Program-made: the position numbers and the translations under genes
The notes under the pieces: generated by a model
Databases searched by the model: none
Seen by the model: the letters and a program-made list of their open reading frames with translations, nothing else
Told to the model about the DNA's origin: nothing
Shown here: positions 22,900 to 36,700 of the stretch, piece after piece
Position numbering within the stretch: the stretch's first letter is position 1
Layout of the letters: each line of letters starts with the position of its first letter
Assembly: GCF_021018805.1 (NCBI RefSeq)
Contig: NC_086248.1
Coordinates: 57,913,485 to 57,977,484 of the forward strand
Origin: Prinia subflava
Lineage: Eukaryota > Chordata > Aves > Passeriformes > Cisticolidae
DNA: 64,000 nucleotides
Direction: 5' to 3'

Positions 22900-25800
22900 C
22901 TGTGTGCTTTAACAAATGCAATGTTTACTAAAACAAAACTTGGTTTAATCTGGATGGTTTGGTTATAATTACTCTTTAAAAACTAATTTTAGATGTTAAA
23001 AAAAGGTGCACTAATGAATAATAATGAATCTGCACTTAAGAGAGCCTGTTTTTATATCTTGATGAAAATGCTCTTCTATAGATAAAACATTCTAATGATA
23101 GAAAATCATGAGTGCTGGAAGTTAATGAGAGTTTGTGTTGGTTTACTGTAATAAATACATTCAAAGATGTTATGATAATGTTTACTGAAAAAAAGGGTCA
23201 GATGTATATGCCAGTGGCTGCTGCAGCATGGATTTACAAGATAAACTTCCATAGTTAGTCTTTGATCATATACATCTCTATTTACTTTGCATTTATACAG
23301 CTAACTGGTAGAAATGTTTCTCTGGTATGACTGAGTCAGGATTGAGATATGCATGTTTCATTTCTCATGATTAAAATACCAATGCTCCTTATGAGCATAA
23401 ACATTTATGTGAGCTTTTGCAATTATTTCCAGAAGTCATATCATCTTATTGCCGCTTTTTTTTTCCCAAAAGAAATATTCTTGCAATCATTGGTTAAAAG
23501 AAAATAAAAAGGTGTATTTGTTGTTACAGATTTCTAACAATTAACCTCTTATGTTCATCAGGGTCGAGTTGGGTTGAGCAAAGTGTTGGCAAGTAACTGA
23601 TTATCTGGAAACTTTGAAAAAGCCAGTGTTGCTTTAACCTAGCAGTGCCCCTCCCTGCCCCTGACCCTCTGTTCCATATGCTCCAGTTAAGCCATGCAGC
23701 ACAGGGGAGCAGACGATAGAGAAAGGAGTTTCCTGTAATTAAGTTACTGTAACTTAGTCCTTGACTCGAGGGTCCCCAGTGGGTGGGCAGACTGTTTGCT
23801 TTTCTGCCACCTCTTCTGTCAAACCTTTTAGAGTCAACAGTTGTATTTATGAATGTCAATGCTTGCTTTGTGCTATCAGGAGAAAAACCCAGGACCTGGA
23901 GATTCGGTCGTTGCAAAGATGGAAGTGTGTGCATATCACACAGGGAAAAATATTTTTCAAGAAGCTTGTCTAGCTATCAAGGAGTGGTAGACAAACAAAT
24001 TAAAACAAAAAACTCCTACCATGATCCACGTATAACTATTTCTTAACTGTTTTCCTTTGGCAAAGCTATTATATTCCATTTACAATGGATCCATTTAGAA
24101 CAATGTACTGTGTCAATACCAGGAAGCGGATTGAGTGTATTTCTGTTTTAGCTTGCAAAGGAATTAGCATTTGTTCTGCTTGTGTTTGCTGAAAAGTCAC
24201 TCTTAAACTTTTAGTATAGTTAACCACTGGAAATAGGGCTGTGACAGGAGTACCCTACCTACTGCAGAAATTCCTCCTCTCTCCTTTAGAGAATCACGCT
24301 GGGATTCGTGCTGTCTGGGGCTGAGGAGTTACTTATTTGCAAAAATTTAGGGGAATGATTGTCAAATTCTTTCATGACAAATTATCTGTTTTATAGGATT
24401 AAGACCTTTTCTAGCTTAACGAAATTTTGATTACACTGAATATTTTTTCATAAAATACAAGTATTTCATCCTGTGGATAGTGGATTAATTTTTCGTAATG
24501 ATACCTGTGAACAGCTGTTCCTAACATAGCTAGGCTTGCTTCAAAGAAACCAGATGTGGTCTGCCTTAGTATCTATTTGGAAGATTCCCAGACTCAAAGT
24601 TTTTGGTATATCAGTAAAGTGTTACCTTAGCAGTAGCTTTATCCAAAACACTTACGAAATGTGTAAGGATGTGGGAACCTTTATTCAGTTTCTCCAGTCA
24701 GTTTGACTGGTTGTTTTTCTGTGCCTTAAAAGTAGGCATATTTGAAGAAGACATGAGGAAGTTAAACTCCACAAAATCTTCTTCCTTTCCCTCTTCCCAC
24801 ACCAACATTTTCATTAAGTAAGAGGCATGACTTCCCACAGCTGGATCCTCTCTTACTGACTTCATGGTTCACTCTTGCATCCTGAGGAAACGAATGTTAC
24901 ACCTGGACTTTATAAATAGCCACTGACAAATCCCTGTGGACAACAAGCTTATGTCATTGTAAAATATCCTACAGCAGCAAGCAGTGGTTTTCCTTGCATT
25001 GTGTACCTGATGGCACTAGTGGGAGCCTGCCAGCTGTTTCTGTTGCTGCTTGGGATAAGTCCTGTTGTGTTTTGTAACTCCTCTGACATAGTTTGTGTGC
25101 TATTTCTGCTGTAATGTGCAACAGGAAAAATGTCCAAACACAGCGCAATGGATCATACACTTCAAATGCGGTGAAGAAAATAGCATGAGTATTCCTACCT
25201 CCAAATTTTGCTGAGGCTGATTCTTTCATGGCAGGAATGCCAGGATATGGCCATATGGGTTAGTAAGTGCTGTGTGCTGCCTTTTTGTCCCAGTGCTGTG
25301 TGGGCTTTCAGTGCATCATGTTCATGGAGAAAGTTGTTGCACTTCATTATTACTACACCCCTTTTAAAGAAACAGAAGTAGATGGGAAAATGAAGCATCT
25401 TATCTAAAGCTTTTTCAGATCTTACGTGCATATGAAGTTGTAGGCAGCTATGGTGACAGTGCACTTGTAGGCTTAATGGAATGTCACTGCGTTGCTGAGA
25501 TGGGCACAAAAAAATCTGTGTGCTGACAGAGTGGGTGAGGTGGAACGTGATAGGCCTTGGCTACTTATAAAGAAGGTGGTGGAGATTGTGGACTTCCCTG
25601 CAAAAGGATATTGTGAATTTAAAAAAAACATGAGTTGAAGGGGAGCCAGAGAAGATAGGGCCAAATAAATGAGCCACTGTAAACTAAGGAAAGGCCTTTA
25701 GTTGAAAATTATTAGAAGCTAGAGAAATGATGGGGAAAACATATTTTATATTCTACTATAACCAGTAATTTAATCTTCCTGTGCCAGGTTATTATTCCTT

Positions 25801-26350
25801 AGTTATTTTTCATAGCCTCATTTTGCAGCAGCTTTTAATGCCCCCAAAATCATATCTTGATGGAGGAGGAAGTCTCTGTATAAAGACAATATCTGCACTT
25901 CTTAACCCTAATGTTTATTAAAGGAGGTGATGAAGCCTAAGTAGATTTGAAATCTGACTGGAAATGGGAGAAATGCAAAGTGGAAGGGTAATGAAATTAC
26001 GTATTTTGTTTCTGACTCCTGGCTAAATTATTGGCTTCCCTGTGCACACTGCTAGAGTGGTGGCACATCTCCCTTTGACAAAGGGGTTGTAGGCTGTTTT
26101 CATAAGACATAATGACTCTGTTTTGCTGCAGCCAGTCTGTGTGCAGCCCCCGTGGTGTGCAGCACAGCTCGTGTTCTCTGCTGGTGCATGGGGCATTAAA
26201 CCACAGCCTTGGAGCAGCTGGCTGTTCTCCTGAAAGCACTTTGATGAACTGCCTTAGTCACTGAGCCACTCTGGCTCGGTCCCACTTTCTTTCTCAGTCT
26301 CCAACCGGCTGAAACTGGACGGGCTTCTAAACCTCCTCATCTCAGTGAAG

Positions 26351-26371
26351 GGGAGGAGGAGGAGGAGGAGG
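26351..26371 (+). repeat. Short (GGA)n microsatellite
   Basis: About six to seven perfect GGA units in a purine-rich context. A pyrimidine tract and CAG about 50 bp upstream make a weak exon-like frame across it, but the donor is poor. Confidence 0.8.
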
Positions 26372-28555
26372 TGGCTGTCTTGATCTAGGGCAGTGAAGGG
26401 CAGTGAGAGGTAGACTGTTCTGGACGTTGTGAAATGTTTGAGTATAGTAAAGGCTGCTCCTCATCAGAAGTGAAGATGCAGTTGCTACAATGTAATGGTG
26501 ATTAAGTCACTGATTACAAAGGTTGGGCCATTAACAAGTAGAATAACTTGTTCTTCAAATGCCAAGCACTTTCCCTGGTGTCCTGACTGGCTGGTATCCT
26601 GCCAAAGATCAGTGTTCCAGTCATCCACGAATTATAAAAAGTTTCTGTGGCCTGAACTGCTTAAACTTGAGGTTTGGAAAACTACGGAGGGTTTTTTTAT
26701 ATCAATGATCCCATTTTCAAAGAATTATTTTTGTTTTTCTGTTTCAGTGGTTTAACTAATTCTTAGTTCTCAAGCAATTAAGAAGTGTAGCAGTTGAGTT
26801 TGATGCATTTTTTGGTTTTGTATGAATAAATTGCACACAATGTAAAAATATGTGTATAATGTTTCACACATAATGTGCACATATTAAATAATCAGTTTGG
26901 GCTAGTTCAAAATAGGGAGTCTAAATCTGGCTTGCATGAAGCAGTCAAATGTGATGCATCTTGATGAAAAATAGCTAATTTCTTTTAAGCCCTTCTGAAT
27001 CCGAATGTTATTAATTTATTTCTAAATTGGTCTTTCAAATTGAGAGAAATCTAAAACAATTCAAACATTTCTGGAGGAGCAAAGGTCCCTTGCTAGAGAA
27101 AAGAAAGATGTGGCATACTAATTGTCTGTGTATTGAAGTGTAAAAATTCCTTTTCCTATCAGGAATGATAAGCAGTGTCTAATTATTGAATTTATTAATT
27201 ATTTTGAACTTAGCTGTGTATATAAAATGCTTGGAAAAAAGGTTGATTGTACACTCATTCATAAATAGTTTTTTAAATTTTTGTGTTATGTTTGTTATGC
27301 TTAGCATCTGTCTTGCTTACCACCTCAAAATGTGCTGCTGATCCTAAAAAAAGCTATGCAGGTTTAAATTATCTTTTGCTGTTTAAAAATAATTTGAGTA
27401 CCATAATAGTTTTTGCAGAAGTCCCCAACTAGAAGTTACACTCTAATAGTTGAGTCTTAGCTGTATGTGACCTGGAGTAAAAATATAAATGTACTGTTCT
27501 GTGATTACACATGTTAGCAGTGTGCTTTACATCTGTTCTTTCTAGTTTGGGATTTGTAACCATTGCTTCTCTTGAGGTTTCTTATGGGAAGACTTCATCA
27601 CCAAACAGAACAGTTACTGCTGTTAAAGCAGCTACTAGGTGTTAAACTGCTGTTATGCAATAATTGAAACAGCCTAAAAAGACAGTTATAATGAAAATTG
27701 TCCTGTTAGAAATGTTGATTTAAAGTCGTTTCCTTTGCCAGTTTCATAACGGCTTTTTTTGGGGTTTTTTTAGTGGTGGTGGTGGTTTGAGGTGTTTTTC
27801 TTTAGTGTCATGTATTCCATGTTATTGTGTGGAAACACAATCCAGATTGCTGGCAGCTGCACAGGATTAATATACAGAAAATAAGTAATAGTAACAGTTA
27901 ATCTTTCAACAGTTTCTTAAATGTAAATCAGCTTTCATCCCAACAACTGTGCTTTCCCCCCCGCCTTTTTGGGACTTCTGCCATTTTTGCCTTGCTGCTT
28001 TATTCAAATGACAAGCCAGAAATCTGTTTTCAGATTCATTGATTTTACCTCCTCCCCAGCCATATTTCTTCCAAAGTAACTTAAAGGACGTGGAAGGATA
28101 AGAGACAAAAATTAATTACTTGCTACCGGTTAAAGTGGGCTGCAACTTCTAAGATAAATGAGAATGTCAAGGTTGCATTCTTTCATCTTGTGCTGACCAT
28201 GTCCTTAAAACCAAAAGATCCAAAGTAGTAAAAATAAAAATAGAAACACATTTTGCTGTTTGAGTTGCAGCAGCACAGGTACCTCCCCATTACTGGCCAC
28301 TTGATTCTGAAAAATTTGAACAGGTGCTATATGGTTAGCAAATGTAAGCTGTTAGTATTATCACTATTTTTGTTGTTTATTTACCCAGCTATATGTCTAA
28401 CAGTGATTTCAAACTATGCCACTGCCATTAGAAGAGGGATGAGAGGCCTTGATATCCTAAATTTAAACTTTAGAGATTAATGTGTACAGAGGAAACCTTA
28501 GTTGTTGTTTTACTTTTTAAAATTGGTTCCCTGTAGTTTTATTTAGCTTAAAAAA

Positions 28556-28575
28556 GGGGGGGGGGGGGGGGGGGG
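28556..28575 (+). repeat. Uninterrupted run of 20 guanines
   Basis: Twenty consecutive G bases follow a short A run. Such a tract can form a quadruplex and is prone to slippage and sequencing error, so the exact length is uncertain. Confidence 0.85.
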
Positions 28576-29880
28576 TGGGAAATGCTGCTTGCTGATAAAC
28601 CAGAAAGGGGAGGTAGCTTTGATGCTTTATGAGCAATAAAAAATTTAGAAGCGATATGTCAAACTCCTGAAGTCAGCTTCTTGAAGAGTCAGCAAGCTGA
28701 GGAGAGCAGGGAAGGGGAGTAAAGGTGGGAGGCTGCTTCTGTTGTACTGTGCCCAGATCCATTAGTGGTGCAGTCAAAAGGGCACACAGGATACTTTAAT
28801 TGTTTAAACTATACCCACATTCGTTTCTAGTCGTCTCCTTGGTCAGAATATACTGCAATTATGCAGTGCAAGACATGAAAAGTTGACAAATCCTTAATAA
28901 AAATCGGTTCTTGTGGGTTTTGTGGAGCGGATCTTAAAATAAATTCCATTACATATATCTTGGCAACTGTTCTGCAACATATATCTTGTAGAATAATTTC
29001 AAATGGGCACAGCTTCCAGATGAAGTAAACACTTGTTTTCCCATATGCACACAATGTAGGCTGTGCTTCAAATGATCGAGTGACCAAAAAATTAATAAAG
29101 GTGGTAAGAATTTGGGCTTAACCTCTGTTCTAGCAAATCTGCACTCTTCTGGTTCAGGAAAGCCAGGCAATCCAAGTCACTTGGGTTCTGTTTTGTCTAC
29201 TTTCTGTTGAGATAGTTATAAACCATATGCTTGCTCTCAATGCCTGTTTGTTAAGAAGGGTAGTTATCAATTTATGTGTTTGTACTTCTCACTGCGTAAA
29301 AATTTCATGTTCATGGTTAAATCTTATCTCATGAGAGAGTATGTGTTTCACAGTGGAAAGCAATATTGGAAAAAGCAAGTCATGTATGAGGCTAATTGTT
29401 AGGGAATTTTGCCTGATGTCTGGCCAGGAGATGGTTCTGTCTGGTCGTAGCCAAATTAAACCAGTGTTTCTAAAGATGGGATGTCATGCTGTGAATGTTT
29501 TGTGGTTTTGCCATATGAATACAGATTGTAGTCAACAGGAAATCCTTTAGGAAGATAAGACTCTGCTCCAGCTCTCCCAAAAAGCAAATGGCTGCATTCA
29601 AGGTTTGTCCTCAGTTAGGATCCCTACCCTGTGAGAGTCTTGGAGATCTGTAGTCACTCAAAAAGAGACACAGAGAGCCTTCTTCACACTCTTAAGTATG
29701 ATATATATAAATGGAATTTTTCTCATATCTTTAGTGGTTTTTTTTCCCCACAACTGGGTAGTAGTAAAATACATTATTTTTGTTTAAAGTCTGTTTAAAT
29801 TTTTTGAGGATCATAGGCTTTTCCCCTTTAAAGAAGTGGCAGTATTAACTAGAAGCACTGGTTTAATCTTACAGCATTTG

Positions 29881-29940
29881 GCAAATTTCAAATAGGAAAT
29901 TGGAGGAGCCCCAAATTTCAAATAGGAAATTGAAGGTGCC
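29881..29940. repeat. Two-copy 30-bp tandem duplication
   Basis: Units 29881-29910 and 29911-29940 share aaatttcaaataggaaattg and differ at three of 30 positions. Confidence 0.85.
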
Positions 29941-32900
29941 CTCCTCAACCCCACCACACAAATATTTTGTGACCTGCTGCAACAGGCAAAGTATTTAAAG
30001 ACCTATTGCACTGACAGCTGCTAGCTAGGAAATCCTTGTGACAGAAAGACGTGACAGAAAGATGACTTCCTCGAGTGTGAAGTCTGACATGAACTAGTTG
30101 CTCATTTCTCTCCTCAGGAATACTGATGAAGAATGTCCTAATTGTATTTTAAATCCATATTTGTTATTAATGATTAATGGTTAGTTCTGCTGCTTGCCAC
30201 CCCCTCTCATTTCAGACTCTTGAAGGAAAAAACCTCACACCTGCATCTTCTTATATACCTGGACCCTACTTCTTGGGACTTTGGTCTTAAAAGAGCACTG
30301 TGCTACAGTCCTGGAGGGAAGTGGTTCTTGTAATTATGGACTAATCAGTGGATGCAAGGAGCTATGTGGGAGTTGTGTTGCCGCACTAAGGTTTCAGGTT
30401 ATATCTTGAAATGGTAGTTTTAGGATCTACAAATAAAACTATTTGGCTCGTTGCATATTTCCTGTCACTGTTGTGCATTTAATGAATTGCTTAGAAATAT
30501 TTGCAGTGTTTCATAAGAGAGAAATGCTGAAGAAAAATAATGCCTGCATTTCACATGGTGAAGAGCTCTAATGCTGTTGAGAACCTGAGTTCCTGTGTTT
30601 GTCACAGTTCTTCAGCTCTTCCTGCAAGATATGACTACAACCAGGGTTATAACCAGGGATTGATGGCGTTTTTGAACAGGTCTGATGTTAATGCCTAAGG
30701 TTTTCTAACACTGGAGTTTATCTGCTCTCCAAGGCTTCAGGTGTACAGAAAGTACTGCTTTTTTTGGCCAACACCCAGAGCTGAAGGGCTCATGATGAAC
30801 ACGACAAGCTTCGTTTGATTTGGAGAAGCAGCACTGGGAACTCACAGTGCTTTATGCTTCTGGGGAAGTTGCTCTGTGCACTGTTTCCAGAAACTTCTAA
30901 TTCAAGTCAGAAAGTTAGACTTTCTGCTTTAGCATCAAAACAACTGATTCTATACACAGCTGGGCCTCTGCAATCTTCTGTTGTGACTAAAAACTTTGTA
31001 TCCTATATGGATGCTGTGCATTCATCACAGACCATGACTTGCTCAGCACTTCAGGCCTGCCTGGAGTCCACATTTTTAATACAGCAGCTCCAGCCCATTT
31101 TGCCACACGTATTTCAGGCAGATGGAGACATGATACAGTTCAGATCATGCCTTTGGAGTAGTTTTGTCATCTAAATCCAACTGTTCCAGTGTGTTCCTGT
31201 GCCCTGTGCTACATTAAGCTCTCCTGGCCACCAGCGAGGAATGGTACAACCCTGTCAGAGCATTGGCCCCAGCTGGGGCTGTGTTTGTGTAATCAGGGTG
31301 CAGGAGAGTGAGCCAAACCCACCAGAATTGCAACACATTTTTAAGTGCTGAGCCCTCCTTTCTGTGAACAGCCTGAAGATAGTGGTTTAGACTTTGTTTG
31401 GATAGAGGTAAATTTTTTATGAACCCTGATGGGCAGGATTTGACTCTGCTTCATACATTTCTGTAATGTTTTAAGAATGTAGTGTTTCTAAATGAAATTT
31501 TTTTGGATTGATTTTGGGTTTTTTTTAATTTTTTAGTTCTTTTTGAGTGCTGAGCCTGTATTTAGATTTTCACATTTTTGGAAGACAGCTGGGCTATCTG
31601 GATAGCTGGCTTAAGTGGACCCTTTCTTTGAGAGGTAGAGAAATCAAATCTTAGTCTTACTAAGAATAAAAATTATTGTACAAGCTTTTTAAGTTCACAG
31701 ATTTAAAAGTCATGGAATTACTTCTGTGACTGGAGTGTATGATACTCAAAACCAAGTTTGCACTTACCTATTGTGGGAAAATGTCACTGCATTGTTGCCA
31801 CTTCTGAATACAGACAAATAACTGCCTTTTATTAAATTGTCAGAGTTTATAGGCATATTTACTTTAGAGCTACTTTTATAAGTTACCCACACCCTTCTCT
31901 GCATGTGAATAAAAGAACTGGAGAGGCCACACTGATAATGTCATACCAGGAAATCTTTAATATGAAATACAGAGAACATGGGGAGGAGGGAAGCTTGCAG
32001 GGCAGGAAAAATCACACTGAAGATTATGTATGGAGGGAGAAAATATAGGTTTTATATCTATCCCTTTAAAAAAAATCTTTAAATTTAAAGAGATGAAATA
32101 TCGGTTGCCTTTGACATAAACTAACAAATGTGTCTGTAAGCACTGATATACAGGAAGGCTTCTTGGTTCCAGGTTTAATCCTTTAAAATTCCTCTAAAAT
32201 TGAATGCATACTAAAAAGGAGAAAAAAGAACCAGAAAACTAAGAAAACAACCAACCAAGAAAAAAAAAAGACACCAAAAAAACCCAACCAAACAACCCCA
32301 ACACCCTGAGTCTTGTAGAGCTGAAAATACTGCTTATTGACCAGACTTGATCCTGCTTAATCTTTTTCTGCCAAGTTAGACATTCTGGCAAGCTTCCTCA
32401 AGTCTGGATGTATTCAAGTACTGTATTTGGCTGACTTAGTTTGTTACTTTGTAAAGATATGTGAAAATCCCAGTTCAAACATTTCAGCCTGTAGTTGTTT
32501 TTATAATCTGTCAAGAAGTACAACTAATTGATATTTCACTTTATACATCAGATATAATTTTTCTACCAGTACGTTATGTATTTGGAATTACATTTTCCAC
32601 TTAAGCAAGTTCTGCTACTATGTATTTTATCTGAAACACTTCATAGTTGTACAGAATATGTGCTCTTTCTACTGAACAAGGTATAGTAATGATTGGGAAA
32701 TCACTAACTTTTTTCCATCTTTTTTCAAATCAGCAAGGTCTTCCAAATCTTGGCTTCTAAGTGTTTCATCTGGCTTTAATGCATACTCTGTCCCTACAGA
32801 GATGACATATTTGTTTTAACTTTGATTCTATGAAGAACTGCAAAACTGTCGCGGTGCCAATTTCAAAACCCCTCGGCTTCACCCCAAGCCAGCCCAGGCA

Positions 32901-33063
32901 CCGGAGCAAGCGTAGTTCTGAGCTGCCCCTCAGCGATGTGTGGGGAGTCAGCCCTTGTGGGTTCTTGGCCCTGGGAGAGGCCTGAACAGCAGCAGAATAT
33001 CTTGAGCGACAACGCCGAGAGCAAGAAAGGAGGATCCAGCCAGCCAGACAGTAGAACCACAAC

Positions 33064-33069
33064 TTTAAT
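33064..33069 (-). terminator. ATTAAA polyadenylation signal within the LTR-like element
   Basis: On the minus strand ATTAAA (in ggaattaaagttgtgg) lies about 60 bases after the TATA box, as expected near the end of R in a retroviral LTR. Confidence 0.4.
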
Positions 33070-33127
33070 TCCAACGAACACTGTCAGGACCAGACCGGAC
33101 TGGACCCTGAACAAAGGAATCCAGGAG

Positions 33128-33136
33128 CTTATAAAC
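33128..33136 (-). promoter_or_regulatory. TATA box within the LTR-like element
   Basis: The minus strand reads gggtttataagctcc, with an inverted CCAAT motif about 50 bases upstream. This is a normal arrangement for a retroviral U3 promoter directing minus-strand transcription. Confidence 0.45.
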
Positions 33137-33726
33137 CCTCGGGGAAGGGGAGGGGAAATGGGAGTTCCTCTTTGTGGCCTCCAATCACAACTTATCGCTA
33201 AGGAAACCGGGGGAGGGGTTGCTAGCCTTGGACTAATCAGGGAGTAGGGGAGGAGTAAACCCAAGGCGGGAAAGGAGATTGACATGTAACTGATAGGGCT
33301 AAAAATAGGAGTCTGTAGGTGGGATGTATCAACTCACGCATATCAATTAGGGGAAAGGGGGTACATAGAACAAAACCATACAGCAAACTTGAATACTAAA
33401 ACTCATAAAAAGTTCCAACTGTTTCTCCCAGTCCTACTTAAGTCCAGTCCACATAGTAAACCACTCATCCTTCTTTTCTGCTTTCTCCGTCTCTGCAAAC
33501 TCTCTCCTTAATGTCCTTCTTTCAACTCCCTCACTCGCTCTCTTAAGCCTCTCGGAACATCTTCTCTCTCGTCTGTCCTTCTTCTCCTCGGCACTTTCCT
33601 CCAAGACACTTGCTTTGTCACGCCTAAAATCTCTGCTTCCTTTCAACTGACCTATCTAATGTTTAACACATGAAACAGGGGAAGATTCAACCACCCACAC
33701 CACCACACAAAACCATTACATATGAA

Positions 33727-36700
33727 ACTTTCTGTATTTGAATACCTTTGATAGTTCCATCCCTTCTATAAAGCTGAAACTTGAAATGATAAAAGTAAAA
33801 CTAATCAAAACTGCATGGTTTGATTGTATATGTTAATTTGTCTTTCTTCCAAGTCCAGTCCTGGTTTCAGCAGTAATTCTGCTTGTCAATACACGTATTA
33901 CCTATTGGATTTGGTGTATGAAGAAAAATGGGAAGTTTTCGTCTTCAAATGAGTTTTGTGGACTTCTTGATGAAAATAATTAACACTGAATCTGCACCTG
34001 TTGGAGAGGTGTCTGGAAGTTTGTAAAGCCTGCAGTAGGTATGTGAGTCCATCCCCTGCAAAATGTGGTCTTTGGAAGCTGAAGACCTGCATTGCAAAGG
34101 TTTTGTTTCTGGTATCTCGTACTGTTTAGAAAGAGATTTAGTCTTTTAAGCAAGAACTTACATTGTAGAATCAACCATGACAAAAAAGATTTTTATCCCT
34201 AATTGTGCCATCTGTTCAATCCTGTTTCTAGACTGAACACGTCTGTTCGTGTGTTTAGCTTAAACCATTAAACTTTTGTTTGAAGAAATGGTTGTGACCC
34301 TCAGACAGGTACCTCTTGACTGTGTGGATTGAACAGATTGAGCTTCTGCTGCCTGTTGTTACAGTGTAGGAATTCTGACAGCAGATGTTTCTCATGTCTT
34401 ATTTTGCAGTCTTTAAAATGCTTGGATTTTTTTTTTTTAATGTAAGAGCTAGAGCTTGAGTGCACGGAAATGCTACACATAATTTTATTTATCTAGAAGG
34501 CTTTTTTTTCCCCTATTCCCTCTTGATTAAGGTGCTCAGGATTATTTATAAATAGGGGAAAACTGGTCCCCCCCAGCCATTTGGAATGAAAGTGTACAGG
34601 CAGAAATGTGATGACATGGAATATTGCTCTGTTCCTAAAATAATGTGGAAGACTTCGTAAGAAAGGTACTATCCCATTAGTAGACTACACAGACTTAAAC
34701 TTAGGCACAGAAACAAGCCAAAAGTTGATTTTCTTAATTTATTTCTCAGAAAAAATCCACTTGGAACAGCAGTCCTTGTAATTGATGCAGATGTTCGGAA
34801 TTCTTTTCTGCTGACATGGAATAAAGGCTAATCTAGGTCAGTCAGTACCTTGTAATTAATGCACATTCTTTTCCCCTTTTTTTATTTTTAAATCTCTCTT
34901 TTAATTTATTTCTTTTTTTTTTTCTTTCTTTCTTTCTTTCTTTTTTTTTTCTCTATGTTTTTTTCTCTTAGGGAAAAGGGAGGAATCCCTGGTTTAAATC
35001 CCTGAGCTAGTTCAAAATGATAATAAAAGTTTTGAATGGCATGTGGGTTACAGAGTGAAACTGTGTTAAACTACTAAATAACAGAGCCCTTCTTACAGGT
35101 AATTTTTAAATCCAGGTTGGTTTTTTTTCCAGTGTTCTTCCCTGCCCACCCTGATATTGTGAGCTTGCAGAGAAGCAGTAACTTACATTAGCATATAATA
35201 GTGCAGGGTGTTGGAAGGGTTAAGCAGAAAGGAAGATAAAGCTACTTTGAGCTCACTTTGTTGCCTTGAACTTTGGATTCTGTTGAATGTAGCAGTCATC
35301 TGTGATCACAGGTATCTTAGCAGCTGTATAATCAAAAACTATAAATGTCCAGATAGGAAATGATCCAGTAATTAGAGGAAACAGTACTGAGCTGATGACT
35401 TCAAGTCACTTTCATTCTTAAATCACACAGTTGTAGCTGTTAGACTTTATCCTGTGATCTTTTCTCAGTACCTTGGCAGAGTACTTGAAAACTCTGATAA
35501 TCAGATTGGCTGAGAATTAGAAAGGAGAGAAGGATTGGGACTGCTTTTTGTAGCTCCTTGCCAAAGAAGCACCTCCTGATCAAGAGGTGTCATTGCTTAA
35601 GTAGACTGGAAGGAAGCTAAGGGCTGGTCTCTCAGCTAGATGCCCACCTTTCTTTCTTTGTGTGTGTTGTATTGCAAATATTAATACAAATGCAAGGGAG
35701 GGCTCTAGGGTGGTTTTGTATATGTGCCACTGAAATCTAAACACTAATCAAAGCTTGAAAAAGAGCTCAGGTTTTTAACTTGGACGGGTTTCAGAATTAA
35801 GAAAAAGAAATCTGTGGCCTACTTACTGAACAAAGGGGAAATACCTTTTTAGTTCCTGTGTGTAATACAACCCTAGATGTTGGAGGTTTGTGGGTTCTTT
35901 TCTTTCCTGTTTTTTTCCTACCAGAAGAACATCATGAAACATTCAAAAATGGAATGGATTTCTTCAAAGCAAAATGGGATTTTAAAATTTAGGCTCAGAA
36001 GTCATCACTGAAGGATTTCCTAAAAGTCACATAAGAGGACACTGTTTCCAGAAACACAAAAAAATCCCCTACCTCTTCTATGATGTTGAATAGTTGTTTA
36101 GTTATCTACATATGTGCACACAATATTATCTGCTTCTTCAAAGTAGCCGAGTGTGTTTTTGTGTATTATGTCTACTAACCTCGTGCATGTGACTTGGAGA
36201 TCAAAATAATGACTTACAAATTTGCTTGTTGGCATGGTTCTAATTATGACTTATATTACTGAGAAATCCTTTGTCACCTCTTCGGATTCTCACAAGAGAT
36301 TACTCTTGCTAAAATGCCAAGAGTCCTCTTTATCAGTACTGAATAGTGAAAACAGTATAGTGTCAAAGAGCCTGATGAAAAGAAATTGAAATACACAGTG
36401 ATTCACTGGCTTTATTTACCACCATGGTAAATAAACTGATGCACGGGTTATGGTTAAAAGTTCTAAGGATGCTGCATTTAATGCTAATTTTCTGCTTCAA
36501 ATATGTCCCTTTTGAGACATTACTATGTTCTAGGGAGGTAACTAATCTAGGCTTATTTGTAGACAACTCTGAGAACAACAACAAAAAATCCCTGAAGAAA
36601 CTATGTCCTGAAGCAAACACACAGACACAGACAAAATCTGTTTTCTGTTTTGGGTCATAGGTGGTTGGCTCACAATCCAAGTTACTGTGCTATGTCCTTG

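Larger units (their letters stand above)
22900..32829. other. Long non-coding stretch, probably intronic
   Basis: No supported gene in about 10 kb. It includes a 20-G run, a 30-bp tandem duplication, a short GGA repeat and A/C-rich DNA near 32220-32310. The longest ORFs (136 codons on the minus strand near 23.5-23.9 kb and 119 codons on the plus strand near 30.8-31.2 kb) have no motifs or splice context that support them. Confidence 0.5.
32830..33720 (-). mobile_element. LTR-like endogenous retroviral segment, probably a solo or near-solo LTR
   Basis: This segment differs sharply from its surroundings: it is GC- and CpG-richer and ordered like an LTR when read on the minus strand. It begins TGTAATGG at 33720. 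An inverted CCAAT (33181-33186 on the + strand) comes next, then a TATA box (TTTATAAG, about 33128-33136), then ATTAAA (33064-33069) about 60 bases later, which fits a U3-R-U5 layout. Near the far end, TTGGCACCGCGAC (about 32848-32861) resembles a primer-binding site; its first 12 bases from TGG match the tRNA-His type at 9 of 12. The hexamer TATGAA occurs at 32829-32834 and 33721-33726 and could be a target-site duplication, but the expected terminal CA is not next to the right-hand copy. I see no gag, pol or env. Confidence 0.55.

Noticed and set aside
23524..23934. 136-codon ORF on the minus strand
   Set aside because: No recognisable domain or family signature; overlapping ORFs occur on the other strand and there is no splice context.
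26300..26372. Open frame after tttctttctcag leading into the GGA repeat
   Set aside because: The donor within the repeat is poor and the end of the frame is repeat-encoded arginine.
30815..31174. 119-codon ORF on the plus strand
   Set aside because: No domain, no acceptor or promoter context, and no coding-like features I could confirm.
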